A stretch of 54,582 nt of DNA from contig CATECQ010000012.1 in the NCBI GenBank assembly GCA_949498985.1, forward strand, positions 1 to 54,582, in the 5' to 3' direction. Under the pieces are notes generated by a model, which was not told the DNA's origin, did not search any database, and saw only the letters and a list, made by a program, of their open reading frames with translations. The position numbers were made by a program, and so were the translations under genes. This document shows positions 27,835 to 38,594 of the stretch, piece by piece. How positions within the stretch are numbered: the first letter of the stretch is position 1; each line of letters begins with the position of its first letter. This stretch comes from Glaciecola sp. HTCC2999 (GTDB lineage Bacteria > Pseudomonadota > Gammaproteobacteria > Enterobacterales > Alteromonadaceae).

Positions 27835-29136
27835 TTAATCGGTCGGCTCATTGAGTGGTAGTTTAAATGTCACTAACAGCCCACCGTCAGGATGGTTACT
27901 AAACGTTACTTCTCCGTGATGCATGTCGATAATGCGTTTAATGATTGCTAATCCTAGTCCAGAACCTGAGCTACCTCTGGCACTATCACCTTGAGTAAAG
28001 GGTTGTAATAGGTTAGGTAGCTCTTCTTCGGCAATCCCTGCGCCAAAATCACGAATTTGGCAAATAATACGTTTCTCCTTGGCAGAAAAAGCAGTATGAA
28101 TTTCTAAATGATCAGATCCGTAGCGAAATGCATTTTCAATCAGATTATCTAATACGCGCTTGATAGCAACCCGGCGTAAACTAATTTTAGGGAGTGGATT
28201 GAGTCGTTGTGCGATTGTGTGATTATCGTGAAAATGTCGCGCTTCAACGACATCTCCAATTATATCATTGAGATCTACTGTTTCACGCTGTTCTTCACGA
28301 TCCTGGCGAGCATAATTAATAAATTGATCAATAATATCGTTCATATCTTCAATGTCTTGAACTATGCCATCTTTGACCCAGTTATGTTGTTCATCCATCA
28401 TTTCCGTTGCTAAGCGGATACGAGTTAATGGAGTGCGTAAATCATGCGATATACCAGCGGTCATTAGATTGCGATCTCGTTCTAAACGTTTGATACTACT
28501 AGACATTTGATTAAATGCCTGAGTCACCGCTTGCATTTCACTTGCTCCGGAGGGCTCGATCGGTTCAGGAAACTCACCTTGCCCCACTTCTTTCGCCGCA
28601 TTTTGTAAAGCACGAAGAGGTCGTGTCATTCTTAATACAAAAATGTAGCCACCAATAACACTTAATATACCAATGACGAGTAAGATGATTGTCAGTGGTG
28701 AAAAATTAGTCTCGCCTACCCCTGGCATAGGGATGACTATCCAAATTTGGGTGTTTTGTGGAGGATTAATCCAGATACGATAAGGTATTTCGGTACTTAA
28801 ACGCACATCAGTTATACCGTCGAGCTCGGCAGAGATTTGATTGGACATAAAGCGATAAGATGTTGCGTCATTTAACCCATATTCGATCGCTTCATTATGG
28901 GTATAAAATGCAATATTATTCCGTTCTGTAAACCTTGCCCTGCGCTGTGGATCCGTCACTATGTCTTGGTCAAAGATAGTATCAACTTGAGTTGCCACTA
29001 AGGAATTGATTTGTTGATAGCTTGGCTGAATAAAATAATAAGTCACCGACAAATACGACACAACTTGATTAATAAGCAGCAATACCCCAACTAGTAATAC
29101 CGTTTGCCCAAAGGCACTTTTGGGGAAGATCCTCAT
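27835..29136 (-). CDS. envZ: Osmosensor histidine kinase EnvZ
   Basis: A 433-residue inner-membrane kinase. It has two membrane helices (about 10-32 and 148-168) bracketing a periplasmic domain, a HAMP linker (about 170-220), the phospho-acceptor His231 in [11 protein letters not shown] and an ATPase domain with [16 protein letters not shown] and GSGLGLAI boxes. It phosphorylates OmpR, whose gene lies 12 bases upstream in the same operon. Confidence 0.94.
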   Translation of the reverse strand: MRIFPKSAFGQTVLLVGVLLLINQVVSYLSVTYYFIQPSYQQINSLVATQVDTIFDQDIVTDPQRRARFTERNNIAFYTHNEAIEYGLNDATSYRFMSNQISAELDGITDVRLSTEIPYRIWINPPQNTQIWIVIPMPGVGETNFSPLTIILLVIGILSVIGGYIFVLRMTRPLRALQNAAKEVGQGEFPEPIEPSGASEMQAVTQAFNQMSSSIKRLERDRNLMTAGISHDLRTPLTRIRLATEMMDEQHNWVKDGIVQDIEDMNDIIDQFINYARQDREEQRETVDLNDIIGDVVEARHFHDNHTIAQRLNPLPKISLRRVAIKRVLDNLIENAFRYGSDHLEIHTAFSAKEKRIICQIRDFGAGIAEEELPNLLQPFTQGDSARGSSGSGLGLAIIKRIIDMHHGEVTFSNHPDGGLLVTFKLPLNEPTD

Positions 29137-29148
29137 ATATATTGCTTA

Positions 29149-29874
29149 TTAGCTAACATCAGTACCATCCGGTACGAATACGTAACCTAAACCCCAGACA
29201 GTTTGAATGTAACGGGGATTCGTCGGATCTTGTTCTAGCATACGTCGCAAACGTGAAACTTGCACATCAATACTACGTTCTAGCGCTCCATAATCACGCC
29301 CACGCGCAAGATTCATGAGCTTGTCACGAGATAACGGCTCACGTGGATGCGTCACAAGCGATTTAAGCACCGCAAACTCGCCACTAGTAAGCGTCATTGG
29401 TTTGCCATCGGCTGACATTTCTCGCGTTGCTAGGTTTAATTTATACTGAGCAAATTCTATAATTTGCTCTTCTTGAGTCGGCGCCCCAGGAGCCTCAACT
29501 GATTTGCGCCTTAGCACCGCTTTTGCTCGAGCTAATAATTCACGTGGATTAAATGGTTTAGGGAGATAATCATCAGCACCCATTTCAAGTCCAATAATAC
29601 GATCGACTTCATCGCCTTTCGCAGTAAGCATGATAATAGGAATTTCGTTTTCTTTTTGGCGTAAACGGCGGCAGATGGATAACCCATCTTCACCAGGCAG
29701 CATCAGATCAAGGACAATTAAATGGAAATTTTCACGTTCGAGTAGCCGGTCCATTTGTTCCGCGTTTGCGGCTGAACGAACTTGGAAACCTTGTTCAACG
29801 AGATAACGTTCCAATAAACTGCGTAACCGCATATCATCATCGACAACTAGGATTTTAGATGTTTCCTGACCCAT
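29149..29874 (-). CDS. ompR: Response regulator OmpR
   Basis: A 241-residue regulator with a receiver domain (phospho-acceptor Asp56 in LIVLDLMLPGEDG, KPFNPREL at its end) and an OmpR-type winged helix (LTSGEFAVLKSLVTHPREPLSR, quoted in part; ending in RYIQTVWGLGYVFVPD). It controls porin and envelope genes in relatives. ATG at 29874. Its upstream region holds an imperfect palindrome at 29943-29970. Confidence 0.95.
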   Translation of the reverse strand: MGQETSKILVVDDDMRLRSLLERYLVEQGFQVRSAANAEQMDRLLERENFHLIVLDLMLPGEDGLSICRRLRQKENEIPIIMLTAKGDEVDRIIGLEMGADDYLPKPFNPRELLARAKAVLRRKSVEAPGAPTQEEQIIEFAQYKLNLATREMSADGKPMTLTSGEFAVLKSLVTHPREPLSRDKLMNLARGRDYGALERSIDVQVSRLRRMLEQDPTNPRYIQTVWGLGYVFVPDGTDVS

Positions 29875-29942
29875 TCATACTTACTCCATTAACAGATATA
29901 AATACACTATAATGTAAGTCACTAAAAAGCCAAATAATTTTA

Positions 29943-29970
29943 TGTAAATCATCACATGCATGATGTTACA
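29943..29970. repeat. Imperfect inverted repeat between prkB and ompR
   Basis: TGTAAATCATCA (29943-29954) is the complement of TGATGTTACA (29961-29970) apart from a two-base bulge. It lies 69 bases upstream of the ompR start and 30 bases past the prkB-like stop, so it could be an operator for ompR or a weak terminator. No U run follows. Confidence 0.4.
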
Positions 29971-29999
29971 AAGTTTGTCGAAGCTAATAATATAAGGCG

Positions 30000-30902
30000 T
30001 TATTTATCTTGCACCCAATCCATTTGCATATTAGAACGACGTTTCGCCTCTAATATATCTTCAATCAATGGGGTTAAGATCAGTTCCATTGCGAGTCCCA
30101 TTTTCCCCCCAGGTACAACAATGGTATTCATACGAGACATAAATGAACCATCAATCATTTTTAGTAGGTATGGGTAATCAACATTCGTCATTTCTTGACG
30201 GAAACGCACCACAACAAAACTTTCATCTTGGCTTGGAATTTCTCGGGCGCTGAATGGATTCGAAGTGTCGACCGTGGGGACGCGTTGGAAGTTGACATGT
30301 GTTTGCGAGAATTGTGGAGTGATGTATTGGAAATAATCATCTAACGATCTCACAATGCTACTCATCACTGCCTCTCGGCTATGGCCACGATCAGTTGTGT
30401 CACGGACAATTTTTTGAATCCACTCTAAATTAACAATAGGCACCATGCCAACGAGTAAATCAACATGCTTAGCGACATTATGTTCTTCAGTTTCAATACC
30501 GCCGTGTAAGCCTTCATAAAATAATAAATCAGTATTGTTCGGCAAGTCTTGCCATGGAGTGAATGTGCCAGGCATTTGGTTAAACGGTACAGCTTCATCA
30601 AAAGTGTGTAAATATTGACGATACTGCCCTGAGCCGCTTTGGGCATATTGCGTAAAGAGGTTTTCTAATAACTCAAAATCATTAGCAATAGGACCAAAGT
30701 AACTGATGTGTTTCCCTTGTTCTTGCGCTTTACGAATTTCTAGTTCCATTTCAGGACGGGTATAGCGGTGAAAACTATCACCGCTGACTACGGCAGCGTT
30801 AACACTTAAATTGCGAAAGATATGACGAATAGCATTCGTGGTAGTGGTTGTCCCAGCACCAGAAGAACCCGTAATGGCAATAATAGGGTGTTTAGCTGAC
30901 AT
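30000..30902 (-). CDS. prkB: Phosphoribulokinase-like protein (PrkB)
   Basis: A 300-residue P-loop kinase with Walker A GSSGAGTTTTTNAI at about 12-25 and the segments FHRYTRPEMELEI, YFGPIANDFELLE and FYEGLHGG typical of the PrkB group. True phosphoribulokinase belongs to the Calvin cycle; no RuBisCO is seen here, so the substrate of this heterotrophic homologue is unknown. The frame is open to 31031, but the ATG at 30902 is preceded by AGGAAGG and lies 10 bases after purD. It is the last gene of the purH-purD unit. Confidence 0.9.
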   Translation of the reverse strand: MSAKHPIIAITGSSGAGTTTTTNAIRHIFRNLSVNAAVVSGDSFHRYTRPEMELEIRKAQEQGKHISYFGPIANDFELLENLFTQYAQSGSGQYRQYLHTFDEAVPFNQMPGTFTPWQDLPNNTDLLFYEGLHGGIETEEHNVAKHVDLLVGMVPIVNLEWIQKIVRDTTDRGHSREAVMSSIVRSLDDYFQYITPQFSQTHVNFQRVPTVDTSNPFSAREIPSQDESFVVVRFRQEMTNVDYPYLLKMIDGSFMSRMNTIVVPGGKMGLAMELILTPLIEDILEAKRRSNMQMDWVQDK

Positions 30903-30912
30903 AGTTACCTTC

Positions 30913-32199
30913 CTAGTTATTTTCTCTTTCAATGGCACGGTATGCAATATCGTTGCGGTGGAACATACCATCCCATGAGATTGTTTTTGTAAGTGTATAT
31001 GCAGATTGTTGCGCTTGGGTGACAGATTCACCTAAGGCTGTTGCACATAATACACGACCACCGGCTGTCACAACAGTGCCGTTGTCAGATGCGGTACCAG
31101 CATGAAATATCTTAGCATCAGCAGATTCACCCTCACCTAGACCTGAAATTTGAATACCTTTGGCATAATCTCCTGGATATCCACCTGCGGCTAATACAAC
31201 CCCAACAGCAGGGCGTGGATCAAATTCAATAACGGTATCGGCCAAATTACCTTGAGTTGCTTTTAAACACAATGCGACTAAATCCGATTGCAAACGCATC
31301 ATGATCGGTTGTGTTTCTGGATCCCCAAAACGACAATTGTATTCAATCACTTTAGGTGTACCGTCTGCGGTAATCATTAATCCAGCATATAAAAATCCAG
31401 TATAATCATTACCTTCAGCGGCCATGCCTGCAACAGTTGGCTCAATGACTTCTTGCATAATACGGTCATGAATTTTAGGAGTGACAACCGGTGCAGGTGA
31501 ATATGCACCCATACCACCAGTGTTCAGTCCTGTATCGCCATCGCCTACACGCTTATGATCTTGAGAGGTAGCAAATGACGCAATATTTTTACCATCCACC
31601 ATCACGATAAAGCTAGCTTCTTCGCCATCTAAGAACTCTTCAATGACGACACGGCTACCGGCTTCTCCAAATGCATTACCTGCCAGCATATCTTTAATAG
31701 CATCTTCTGCTTCAGTTAATGTCATCGCTACAATCACACCTTTGCCTGCAGCTAAACCGTCAGCTTTGACGACGATAGGTGCACCTTTTTCACGCACATA
31801 AGCAATGGCGGGTTCGATCTCAGTAAAATTCTGATATTCACCGGTTGGGATGTGATGACGAGCAAGAAAATCTTTGGTAAAGGCTTTTGAACCTTCTAGC
31901 TGAGCGGCTGCAGCAGTTGGACCAAAGCAAGCTAATCCAGCTTCATTAAACGCATCAACGACACCATCAACGAGTGGTTGTTCAGGTCCGACAATAGTTA
32001 ACTCAATGGCATGTGCTTGTGCGAAAGTTACCAAGCCAGCGATATCACTGACGCTGATGTCGACATTTTCTAGATTAGATTCAGTGGCTGTACCTGCGTT
32101 ACCTGGTGCAACAAATACTTTTGTCACACCGGCACATTGTGCTGCTTTCCACGCGAGTGCATGCTCACGACCACCGCTACCAATAACTAATACTTGCAT
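30913..32199 (-). CDS. purD: Phosphoribosylamine-glycine ligase PurD
   Basis: A 428-residue ATP-grasp enzyme that joins glycine to phosphoribosylamine in purine synthesis. The start MQVLVIGSGGREHALAWK, the ATP-grasp loop VVKADGLAAGKGV and the FGDPETQ motif are present. It follows purH by 24 bases, the standard purHD order. Confidence 0.97.
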   Translation of the reverse strand: MQVLVIGSGGREHALAWKAAQCAGVTKVFVAPGNAGTATESNLENVDISVSDIAGLVTFAQAHAIELTIVGPEQPLVDGVVDAFNEAGLACFGPTAAAAQLEGSKAFTKDFLARHHIPTGEYQNFTEIEPAIAYVREKGAPIVVKADGLAAGKGVIVAMTLTEAEDAIKDMLAGNAFGEAGSRVVIEEFLDGEEASFIVMVDGKNIASFATSQDHKRVGDGDTGLNTGGMGAYSPAPVVTPKIHDRIMQEVIEPTVAGMAAEGNDYTGFLYAGLMITADGTPKVIEYNCRFGDPETQPIMMRLQSDLVALCLKATQGNLADTVIEFDPRPAVGVVLAAGGYPGDYAKGIQISGLGEGESADAKIFHAGTASDNGTVVTAGGRVLCATALGESVTQAQQSAYTLTKTISWDGMFHRNDIAYRAIERENN

Positions 32200-32223
32200 A
32201 ATAATTCCTTAATTTTCGGGGAT

Positions 32224-33822
32224 TTAGTGACGGAAGTGACGCATGCCAGTAAATACCATTGCAATACCAGCTTCATCTGCTGCTGCGATGACTTCATCAT
32301 CACGCATTGAGCCACCTGGCTGAATGACAGCGCTGATACCTGCAGCTGCCGCTGCATCAATACCGTCTCGGAATGGGAAAAATGCATCAGAAGCCATAAC
32401 ACTGCCTTCGACGATAAGACCTTCATCTGCTGCTTTGATGCCTGCTATTTTCGCTGAATATACGCGACTCATTTGTCCTGCACCAACACCGATTGTCATC
32501 CCGTCTTTGCAGTAAACAATAGCATTAGATTTCACATATTTAGCGACTTTCCAAGTAAACAGTAAGTCTTGTAGTTGAGCTTCAGTCGGTTGTACTTTGG
32601 TGACAACGGTTAAATCTTCCAGTTCAACCATCCCAAAATCCCGTTCCTGAATCAGCAATCCACCATTCACCCGTTTGAAATCATACCCATCTGTGAGCTG
32701 GCCTTGCCAATCTCCACACGCTAAAACACGTACATTTTGCTTCGCACTTAGCACCGTTTGAGCTTCCGCGCTGACGGTAGGAGCGATAATGACTTCAACA
32801 AATTGACGTTCAATAATCGCTTGAGCTGTCGCGGCATCTAATTCACGGTTAAACGCAATAATGCCACCAAATGCTGATGTTGGATCAGTCTGATAAGCAC
32901 GGTTATAAGCAGTTAAGATATCGCTGCCTAATGCAACCCCACACGGGTTAGCGTGTTTAACGATGACACAAGCAGGCTCGGCAAATTCTTTGACACATTC
33001 TAAGGCTGAGTCTGTATCGGCGATATTATTAAATGACAATTCTTTACCTTGTAACTGGTCTGCAGTTGCAACAGATGCTTCTTGAATATCATTCTCTACA
33101 TAAAATGCTGCGGATTGATGCGAATTTTCACCGTAGCGTAAATCTTGTTTTTTGCTGACCTGGATATTATAAGTCCGTGGGAATTCACTGTGTTCATGTC
33201 CACAATCATCATTACACTCAGCAGAATCTAGACGTGCCCCAAAGTAGTTAGCAATCATGCCATCATATTCGGCAGTGTGCTCAAAGGCTTTAATCGCTAA
33301 ATCAAAACGAGTAGCGTGATCCACGGCACCATTGTTATCTGACATTTGTTGTAAGACATGTACATAATCAGAAGCGTTGACAACAATGGTCACATCATTA
33401 TGATTTTTGGCTGCTGCACGAACCATAGTCGGTCCGCCAATATCGATATTTTCAATCGCATCAGGCAAGGTACAATCTGGGTTTGCGACTGTTGCAGCAA
33501 ACGGATAAAGGTTAACCACTACCAAATCGATAGCTTGAATATTATTTGCCGCCATTACAGCTTCGTCTTGGCCACGACGAGCCAAAATACCACCATGTAT
33601 CATTGGATGTAAGGTTTTAACCCGCCCATCCATGATTTCTGGATGACCGGTATAATCAGAAACTTCTATGACTGGTAAGCCAGCTTCTGCGAGTAATTTT
33701 GCGGTACCGCCTGTAGAGAGTAACTCTACGTCTTGAGCGACTAAAGCGGTGGCAAATTCAACAATACCAGTTTTATCAGATACGCTTAATAAAGCGCGGC
33801 GAATAGGAGACGATGTAGACAT
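32224..33822 (-). CDS. purH: Bifunctional AICAR transformylase / IMP cyclohydrolase PurH
   Basis: A 532-residue protein with the IMP cyclohydrolase (MGS-like) domain first ([30 protein letters not shown]) and the transformylase domain second ([24 protein letters not shown]). The end HFRH is conserved. It catalyses the last two steps to IMP. The frame is open to 33885, but the ATG at 33822 ([12 protein letters not shown]) with an AAGAAG site matches the family. It heads the purH-purD-prkB unit, after the fis terminator. Confidence 0.97.
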   Translation of the reverse strand: MSTSSPIRRALLSVSDKTGIVEFATALVAQDVELLSTGGTAKLLAEAGLPVIEVSDYTGHPEIMDGRVKTLHPMIHGGILARRGQDEAVMAANNIQAIDLVVVNLYPFAATVANPDCTLPDAIENIDIGGPTMVRAAAKNHNDVTIVVNASDYVHVLQQMSDNNGAVDHATRFDLAIKAFEHTAEYDGMIANYFGARLDSAECNDDCGHEHSEFPRTYNIQVSKKQDLRYGENSHQSAAFYVENDIQEASVATADQLQGKELSFNNIADTDSALECVKEFAEPACVIVKHANPCGVALGSDILTAYNRAYQTDPTSAFGGIIAFNRELDAATAQAIIERQFVEVIIAPTVSAEAQTVLSAKQNVRVLACGDWQGQLTDGYDFKRVNGGLLIQERDFGMVELEDLTVVTKVQPTEAQLQDLLFTWKVAKYVKSNAIVYCKDGMTIGVGAGQMSRVYSAKIAGIKAADEGLIVEGSVMASDAFFPFRDGIDAAAAAGISAVIQPGGSMRDDEVIAAADEAGIAMVFTGMRHFRH

Positions 33823-33870
33823 AATGATAGACTTCTTATGTGTGCTAATTAAAAAATATATATGTAAGTA

Positions 33871-33899
33871 AAACGAAAAGAGCACCTAACGGTGCTCTT
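33871..33899 (-). terminator. Intrinsic terminator after fis
   Basis: AAGAGCACC (33878-33886), loop TAAC, GGTGCTCTT (33891-33899). On the minus strand a U-rich stretch follows. It separates the dusB-fis unit from purH. Confidence 0.82.
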
Positions 33900-33926
33900 G
33901 GATTGGGGGAAGCCCCCTTAGCAATG

Positions 33927-34220
33927 TTAGCCCATGCCGTATTGCTTTAATTTCTTGCGTAGAGTACCACGATTAATACCCATCATATTCGCCGCTTTGG
34001 TTTGGTTGCCACGAGTATAAGTCATCACTTCTTCTAGGAGCGGTGCTTCAACTTCACTAAGCACCATATCGTATAAAGTCTCGATATTTGTGTTTTCAAG
34101 TTGTTTTAGGTATTTATTAACTGCTTGCTTTACTGACTCGCGTAGTGGTTTTTGGGCAGTAGTTTGTGCAGGCGTAGTAACGATGGTGGTAAATGGTGAC
34201 GATGCATTTTGATCAAACAT
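33927..34220 (-). CDS. fis: Nucleoid-associated protein Fis
   Basis: A 97-residue protein with the Fis layout: a flexible start ([14 protein letters not shown]), a beta-arm and dimer helices ([19 protein letters not shown]-like) and a C-terminal helix-turn-helix ([20 protein letters not shown]). Fis bends DNA and activates stable RNA promoters in fast growth. It follows dusB by 28 bases, the conserved dusB-fis operon. Confidence 0.97.
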   Translation of the reverse strand: MFDQNASSPFTTIVTTPAQTTAQKPLRESVKQAVNKYLKQLENTNIETLYDMVLSEVEAPLLEEVMTYTRGNQTKAANMMGINRGTLRKKLKQYGMG

Positions 34221-34248
34221 ATATACAGCTCTTAATAATTTTTGAAGA

Positions 34249-35250
34249 TTAGGCGACTGAAGAAATCATATTCTTACGAAGTCTAGAGTAGAACATTTCC
34301 AGAGCATCTAGCTGCGCTGCAGCATCATCAATACTATTGAAGTGTCCACGAAATTCTCTTCCTTGATCGTATTTAGCGATATACCAACCCACATGCTTAC
34401 GAGCAATTCTTACACCACTTATTCCACCATAAAATTGGTGGACATTGGCTACATGCTCCAACATGACAGTGCACTGCTCCGTCAGTTCAGGTTCTGGTAA
34501 ACGCTCACCATGCTGCAAATAATAGAGAATTTCACGGAATATCCAAGGGTTACCTTGAGCCCCGCGGCCTATCATTAATCCATCAGCATCGGTGTGTTGT
34601 AACACATATTTCGCTTTTTCTGGTGTCGTAATATCACCATTAGCAATCACTGGAATGTCAACAGCTCGTTTAATCAAACGGATTGTGTCGTATTCAGCGT
34701 TGCCTTTATACATACAAGCTTTGGTTCGACCATGTACAGCCAAGGATTGAATATTGTATTGTTGTGCGAGCTTGGCAATTTGCACACCATTACGATTATC
34801 CGTATCCCAACCAGTTCGTATTTTTAATGTTACCGGGACATCAACACTATTCACCACAGCATCGAGAATTTCTTCAACGATTGTCGGAAACTGGAGTAGC
34901 GCAGAGCCGGCCATTTTTTTATTTACTTTCTTCGCTGGACAGCCCATGTTTATATCGATGATTTGCGCACCGTTACTCACATTGAATTGTGCAGCCTCTG
35001 CCATGAGAATAGGGTCTGAACCCGCTATCTGGACCGAACGAACTCCATGCTCGCCAGTATGGTCCATACGCATTTTGGATTTCTCAGTGTGCCAAACTTT
35101 AGGGTTACTCGAGAGCATCTCGGAAACAACTAAGCCAGCACCCATCCTTTTACACATTTGACGAAAGGGTCGGTCAGTTACACCTGCCATAGGCGCTAAC
35201 ATTAAATTATTTTCTAGAGTATGAGGACCAATCTTAATCGATGAATTCAA
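34249..35250 (-). CDS. dusB: tRNA-dihydrouridine synthase B
   Basis: An FMN enzyme that reduces uridine in the tRNA D-loop. The start [21 protein letters not shown] (quoted in part), the [10 protein letters not shown] motif with the catalytic Cys, KIRTGW and VHGRTK segments are all typical. Start choice is uncertain: TTG at 35250 ([15 protein letters not shown]) has a GAGGT site and matches the family N terminus, while ATG at 35289 or TTG at 35292 would add 13-14 residues. It is first in the dusB-fis operon. Confidence 0.94.
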   Translation of the reverse strand: MNSSIKIGPHTLENNLMLAPMAGVTDRPFRQMCKRMGAGLVVSEMLSSNPKVWHTEKSKMRMDHTGEHGVRSVQIAGSDPILMAEAAQFNVSNGAQIIDINMGCPAKKVNKKMAGSALLQFPTIVEEILDAVVNSVDVPVTLKIRTGWDTDNRNGVQIAKLAQQYNIQSLAVHGRTKACMYKGNAEYDTIRLIKRAVDIPVIANGDITTPEKAKYVLQHTDADGLMIGRGAQGNPWIFREILYYLQHGERLPEPELTEQCTVMLEHVANVHQFYGGISGVRIARKHVGWYIAKYDQGREFRGHFNSIDDAAAQLDALEMFYSRLRKNMISSVA

Positions 35251-35351
35251 TGGTGACCTCGCACACTTTACTGAAAATAGACTTAACATCAATACGAATA
35301 AAAAACATTCATATTGTGCAATTTATAACCTAAAATCCGTCAGGGTGCGCA

Positions 35352-35380
35352 ATATTACGCCTTTTTTAGTGATTTGAAAA
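35352..35380 (-). promoter_or_regulatory. Probable promoter of dusB-fis with GC-rich discriminator
   Basis: On the minus strand TTTTCA (35375-35380) and TAATAT (35352-35357) are spaced by 17 bases, followed by GCGCACCCTG. A GC-rich discriminator downstream of the -10 is the mark of promoters shut by the stringent response, which is how fis is controlled in E. coli. Confidence 0.6.
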
Positions 35381-35436
35381 GATTATTTTTTAATCAAAAT
35401 GCAATTTTTTCACTTGACAAATTTGAAAGTAAATAG

Positions 35437-36315
35437 CTAAAGCTTAGTGCCACTGATACTTGCCCAATCACCTTCTTCAACAATGGCATTAATTACAAAG
35501 TCCGCTTGATAAAGTTCAGCAATTTCTGCCGCCTGTTCAACTAAAATACCGGAAAGAATAATTTGCCCACCCTGAACACAGTAACCACTGATGACTTCTC
35601 TGAGCTCTCTAAGTGGCGCGGCAAGTATATTCGCACATACAATATCCGCTTGGTATTGAGGGTCATCCTTCGGTAATGCTACTGTCAGTTTATCAGCGAC
35701 ATGATTTCGCTCAGCATTCGCTTGAGTGGCTTGAAGTGCTTGTGGATCAATATCAATGCCAAGCATATCTGCCGCACCTAATTTCAAAGCAGCAATCCCT
35801 AAAATACCACTGCCACAACCAAAATCGAGCACGTTAGCCCCTGTTAATGACAAACTATCCAACCATCTTAGGCATAATGCGGTTGTGGCGTGTGTACCTG
35901 TACCAAAGGCTAGTCCTGGATCGAGCATGACATTCACAGCATCAGGTTCTGGGATCTCTCGCCATGATGGGCAAACCCATAAACGTTGACCAAATCGCAT
36001 GGCATGGAAATTGTCCATCCACTCTCGCTCCCAATCTTTGTCTTCGAGTGGGTCTAACACATAAACAAATTCATTTTCGAGTAGTTTAGATTGTGCAAGT
36101 CGATTGATAATTGCTTGCATATCATCGGCGGCATCAAACAAACCAATCACTTGGGTATCTGGCCATAGCATAACTTCACCAGGTTTTGGCTCATACATGG
36201 GAGTATCTTTTGCATCTAAAAACGTCACAGCTTGGGCGCCATTGCCACTTAGCATATCACCAAGGTCTTCAGCGTGTTTGGCAGTCATATTAATTTTAAG
36301 TTGGATATACGCCAT
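35437..36315 (-). CDS. prmA: Ribosomal protein L11 methyltransferase PrmA
   Basis: A 292-residue methyltransferase that trimethylates ribosomal protein L11. The SAM site [19 protein letters not shown] and the [16 protein letters not shown] segment are hallmarks. The ATG at 36315 ([10 protein letters not shown]) is the family start and lies one base after the stop of the S10 peptidase gene, which suggests coupled translation. A 121-187-base gap (depending on the dusB start) with a promoter separates it from dusB. Confidence 0.95.
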   Translation of the reverse strand: MAYIQLKINMTAKHAEDLGDMLSGNGAQAVTFLDAKDTPMYEPKPGEVMLWPDTQVIGLFDAADDMQAIINRLAQSKLLENEFVYVLDPLEDKDWEREWMDNFHAMRFGQRLWVCPSWREIPEPDAVNVMLDPGLAFGTGTHATTALCLRWLDSLSLTGANVLDFGCGSGILGIAALKLGAADMLGIDIDPQALQATQANAERNHVADKLTVALPKDDPQYQADIVCANILAAPLRELREVISGYCVQGGQIILSGILVEQAAEIAELYQADFVINAIVEEGDWASISGTKL

Positions 36316-36316
36316 G

Positions 36317-37816
36317 TTATTGGGCCTGTAAAAATTCACGCATATCTTTCACGATAGCGATTAAAGAAGGCTCATGAATATACATCATGTGACCGGCTTC
36401 ATAATATTTCATCGTCACGCGAGATGAGTCGATGCCATTATGGTTCATCGAATGCTCAGTGGCGAAAAAAGGGGTAGCCAAGTCATAATAACCATTCCCG
36501 ACAAACACACGGAAATCAGGGTTTTGACGCATCGCTTTAGCAATAAATGGCGTTACATTTAAAAAACCTTGGCTGCGAGCATTGCGCTCGTATAACCAAT
36601 TCCATTGACTGAAGACTTGACCGCTCAATATTTGATAACGGGCATTTCGCTTAACATTAAGTTCAGTCCGCATATAATGATTCACTAAGGCGGTATAAGC
36701 GCCATCGATTGCATAACCTGATGGATCCGCTTCAAATCGCTCAGTATTCAAATCTGCTTCTTTACCTAGATAGCGACTATCTAAACGACCTACAGCGAGA
36801 CCCTCATCACGCTTTAATTCTTTCATAAACTGAAATTCGTTGATCCGTAGATTAGCTCGCGTTAGAAACGCTTTACTTAACCCTGTTAACTGGTGCAGTT
36901 GTACTAATACTGATTCACGTTCAGCTTCAGTGGCAAGAGAGCCTTTAAGTAATACTGTAGCATATTCACCTAATGCAAAAGTGCGCACGGTTTCTAAAAA
37001 TGTTTCTAGATTGCTAAACTGTGTCCGATCAATAACATTATGATACCAAGCGGTAGCAGCGTAAGTAGGTAAAAAGGTAATAAAAGGTAAATCATTACCG
37101 ACCTTAAAGTCGCCAGTTTGAAAATCGACAATAGACGATATCAGCATGATCCCTGATAGATCAAAAGTTCCCCAACCTTCCTGAAGTTCTTTGACCATCG
37201 CTCCGGCACGAGTAGTACCATAGCTTTCACCAACGAGATATTTAGGACGATTAAATAAGTTATGTTGGCGGGTAAAAGCGCGCACAAAATCAGCCATTAC
37301 TACCGCATCTTCTTTAACGCCCCAAAAATCTTTACCTTGGTATTTACCTAATGCATGTGAGTAACCGGTTCCTACAGGATCAATAAATACCATGTCGGCA
37401 ATATCGAGCAAACTCAGCGGGTTATGCGATAAATTATATGGAGGAGCGCCAACCGGTTCTGCATCACTAGGTAAAACCACACGTTTTGGCCCAAACACCC
37501 CCATGTGCAACCACACACTTGAAGAACCGGGTCCACCGTTAAAAATGAATAATATTGGGCGTTTTGATGATGGTTGTTCAGCGAAATAAGCGGTGGCATA
37601 AATATTGGCTTTAGGTGTACGTTCTTCGTCATATAAAAAATGGTCACCGGCATGAACCGAATATTTAATGGTTTTTCCGTTAAATTTAGCGCTATGTTGA
37701 GTAATACTTATTTGTGCCTCAGGCGCAGAGGCGGCTGCCACTTCGGTTGCTGAAGCGTTATTTATTAAACCAAAAGAAATTAATAAAAAAAGAAGTAAGT
37801 GTAAATTTTTAAACAT
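36317..37816 (-). CDS. Secreted S10-family serine carboxypeptidase-like protein
   Basis: A 499-residue protein with a signal peptide (hydrophobic 6-18, likely cut after ASA at about 21-23). It has the peptidase S10 features: oxyanion motif [11 protein letters not shown] at 92-102, catalytic Ser198 in [11 protein letters not shown], an Asp in [12 protein letters not shown] and a His in [11 protein letters not shown]. These are serine carboxypeptidases active at acidic pH in eukaryotes; bacterial ones are less studied. It directly precedes prmA and has its own start. Confidence 0.9.
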   Translation of the reverse strand: MFKNLHLLLFLLISFGLINNASATEVAAASAPEAQISITQHSAKFNGKTIKYSVHAGDHFLYDEERTPKANIYATAYFAEQPSSKRPILFIFNGGPGSSSVWLHMGVFGPKRVVLPSDAEPVGAPPYNLSHNPLSLLDIADMVFIDPVGTGYSHALGKYQGKDFWGVKEDAVVMADFVRAFTRQHNLFNRPKYLVGESYGTTRAGAMVKELQEGWGTFDLSGIMLISSIVDFQTGDFKVGNDLPFITFLPTYAATAWYHNVIDRTQFSNLETFLETVRTFALGEYATVLLKGSLATEAERESVLVQLHQLTGLSKAFLTRANLRINEFQFMKELKRDEGLAVGRLDSRYLGKEADLNTERFEADPSGYAIDGAYTALVNHYMRTELNVKRNARYQILSGQVFSQWNWLYERNARSQGFLNVTPFIAKAMRQNPDFRVFVGNGYYDLATPFFATEHSMNHNGIDSSRVTMKYYEAGHMMYIHEPSLIAIVKDMREFLQAQ

Positions 37817-38007
37817 AAAATCACCTGAATGATGTGGGCTATTGTCTCATTAGTTTACAAAATGATGGCGGCTTGAAATTCGAGTATCAGTATTCGCGCT
37901 TACGGAGTAAATGTTATCACAACGTGCTGGGTAAGTATGCGGTATAAAGCGAGTGACTGATCCTAAGGGATTAACATAAATAGAGGATAAGGTCGAAAAG
38001 TATTTGT

Positions 38008-38043
38008 ACTAAAACAAGAGATTGTTAAATCTCTTGTTTTAGT
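38008..38043 (-). terminator. Strong 16-base-pair hairpin ending the HiPIP operon
   Basis: Two arms (38008-38023 and 38028-38043) are perfect complements over 16 bases around a GTTA loop. It lies 18 bases past the HiPIP stop. The A/T run inside the arms allows function in either direction. Confidence 0.8.
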
Positions 38044-38060
38044 GTGTCATGATTACTTAG

Positions 38061-38348
38061 TTATGCTTTTTTTGCCCATGCTGAACACCAACCTTTAGAG
38101 GCGACTTGTTTTCCTGGGAAAATAGCACAAGGACGCCACTCTTTACCATCTTCGCCTTGAACAAACATACAGTTTTCACAATAAGCGCCTTCAACAGGGG
38201 ATGCATGGACATATTTCAGCGCTGCAGCCGTAGGATCAGATGGATCAAGCTGTTCAGCCGCAGCTCGAAGCGACACTGAACCGAGTGTCATTCCAATTAG
38301 CGCACCACCTGATAGTTTTAAAAAATCTCGACGTTTGATATCTTTCAT
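38061..38348 (-). CDS. High-potential iron-sulfur protein, Tat-exported
   Basis: A 95-residue protein with a twin-arginine signal (RRDFLKLSGGALIG at 6-19) and a mature HiPIP with cysteine ligands C57, C60, C74 and C88 for a 4Fe-4S cluster, plus the C-terminal KGWCSAW pattern. HiPIPs are periplasmic electron carriers, best known from phototrophs but also found in respiring marine bacteria. It is the last gene of a four-gene redox unit and precedes a strong hairpin. Confidence 0.93.
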   Translation of the reverse strand: MKDIKRRDFLKLSGGALIGMTLGSVSLRAAAEQLDPSDPTAAALKYVHASPVEGAYCENCMFVQGEDGKEWRPCAIFPGKQVASKGWCSAWAKKA

Positions 38349-38384
38349 AATACTTCCTTAGTCTCTCATGCTTAGTGGGTAAAA

Positions 38385-38582
38385 TTAAAACTCTTCATCT
38401 TCGTCTTGTGAACGACTACAGTTAGCTTTAGTTTCCTTTTTAGGGGAATGACTATCCAGATCATCTCGACTTTCTTCATCTGGCAACTTAATCACGAACA
38501 ATACAAATGCGATCACAATCACACTAATAATACCGCAAATAATTAATAATTGGTCAAAGTTTGGATCTAAAGCTGAATTCAT
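38385..38582 (-). CDS. Small single-pass membrane protein of unknown function
   Basis: A 65-residue protein with one membrane helix (about 12-32, IICGIISVIVIAFVLFVI) and a highly charged, mainly acidic tail ending EDEEF, with a single Cys at about 55. I do not recognise the family. Its position between a flavin reductase (12 bases) and HiPIP (36 bases) suggests a partner or anchor in the same redox process. The start ATG at 38582 is weak, and the coding call depends partly on spacing. Confidence 0.6.
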   Translation of the reverse strand: MNSALDPNFDQLLIICGIISVIVIAFVLFVIKLPDEESRDDLDSHSPKKETKANCSRSQDEDEEF

Positions 38583-38594
38583 ATTGTTTATTCT

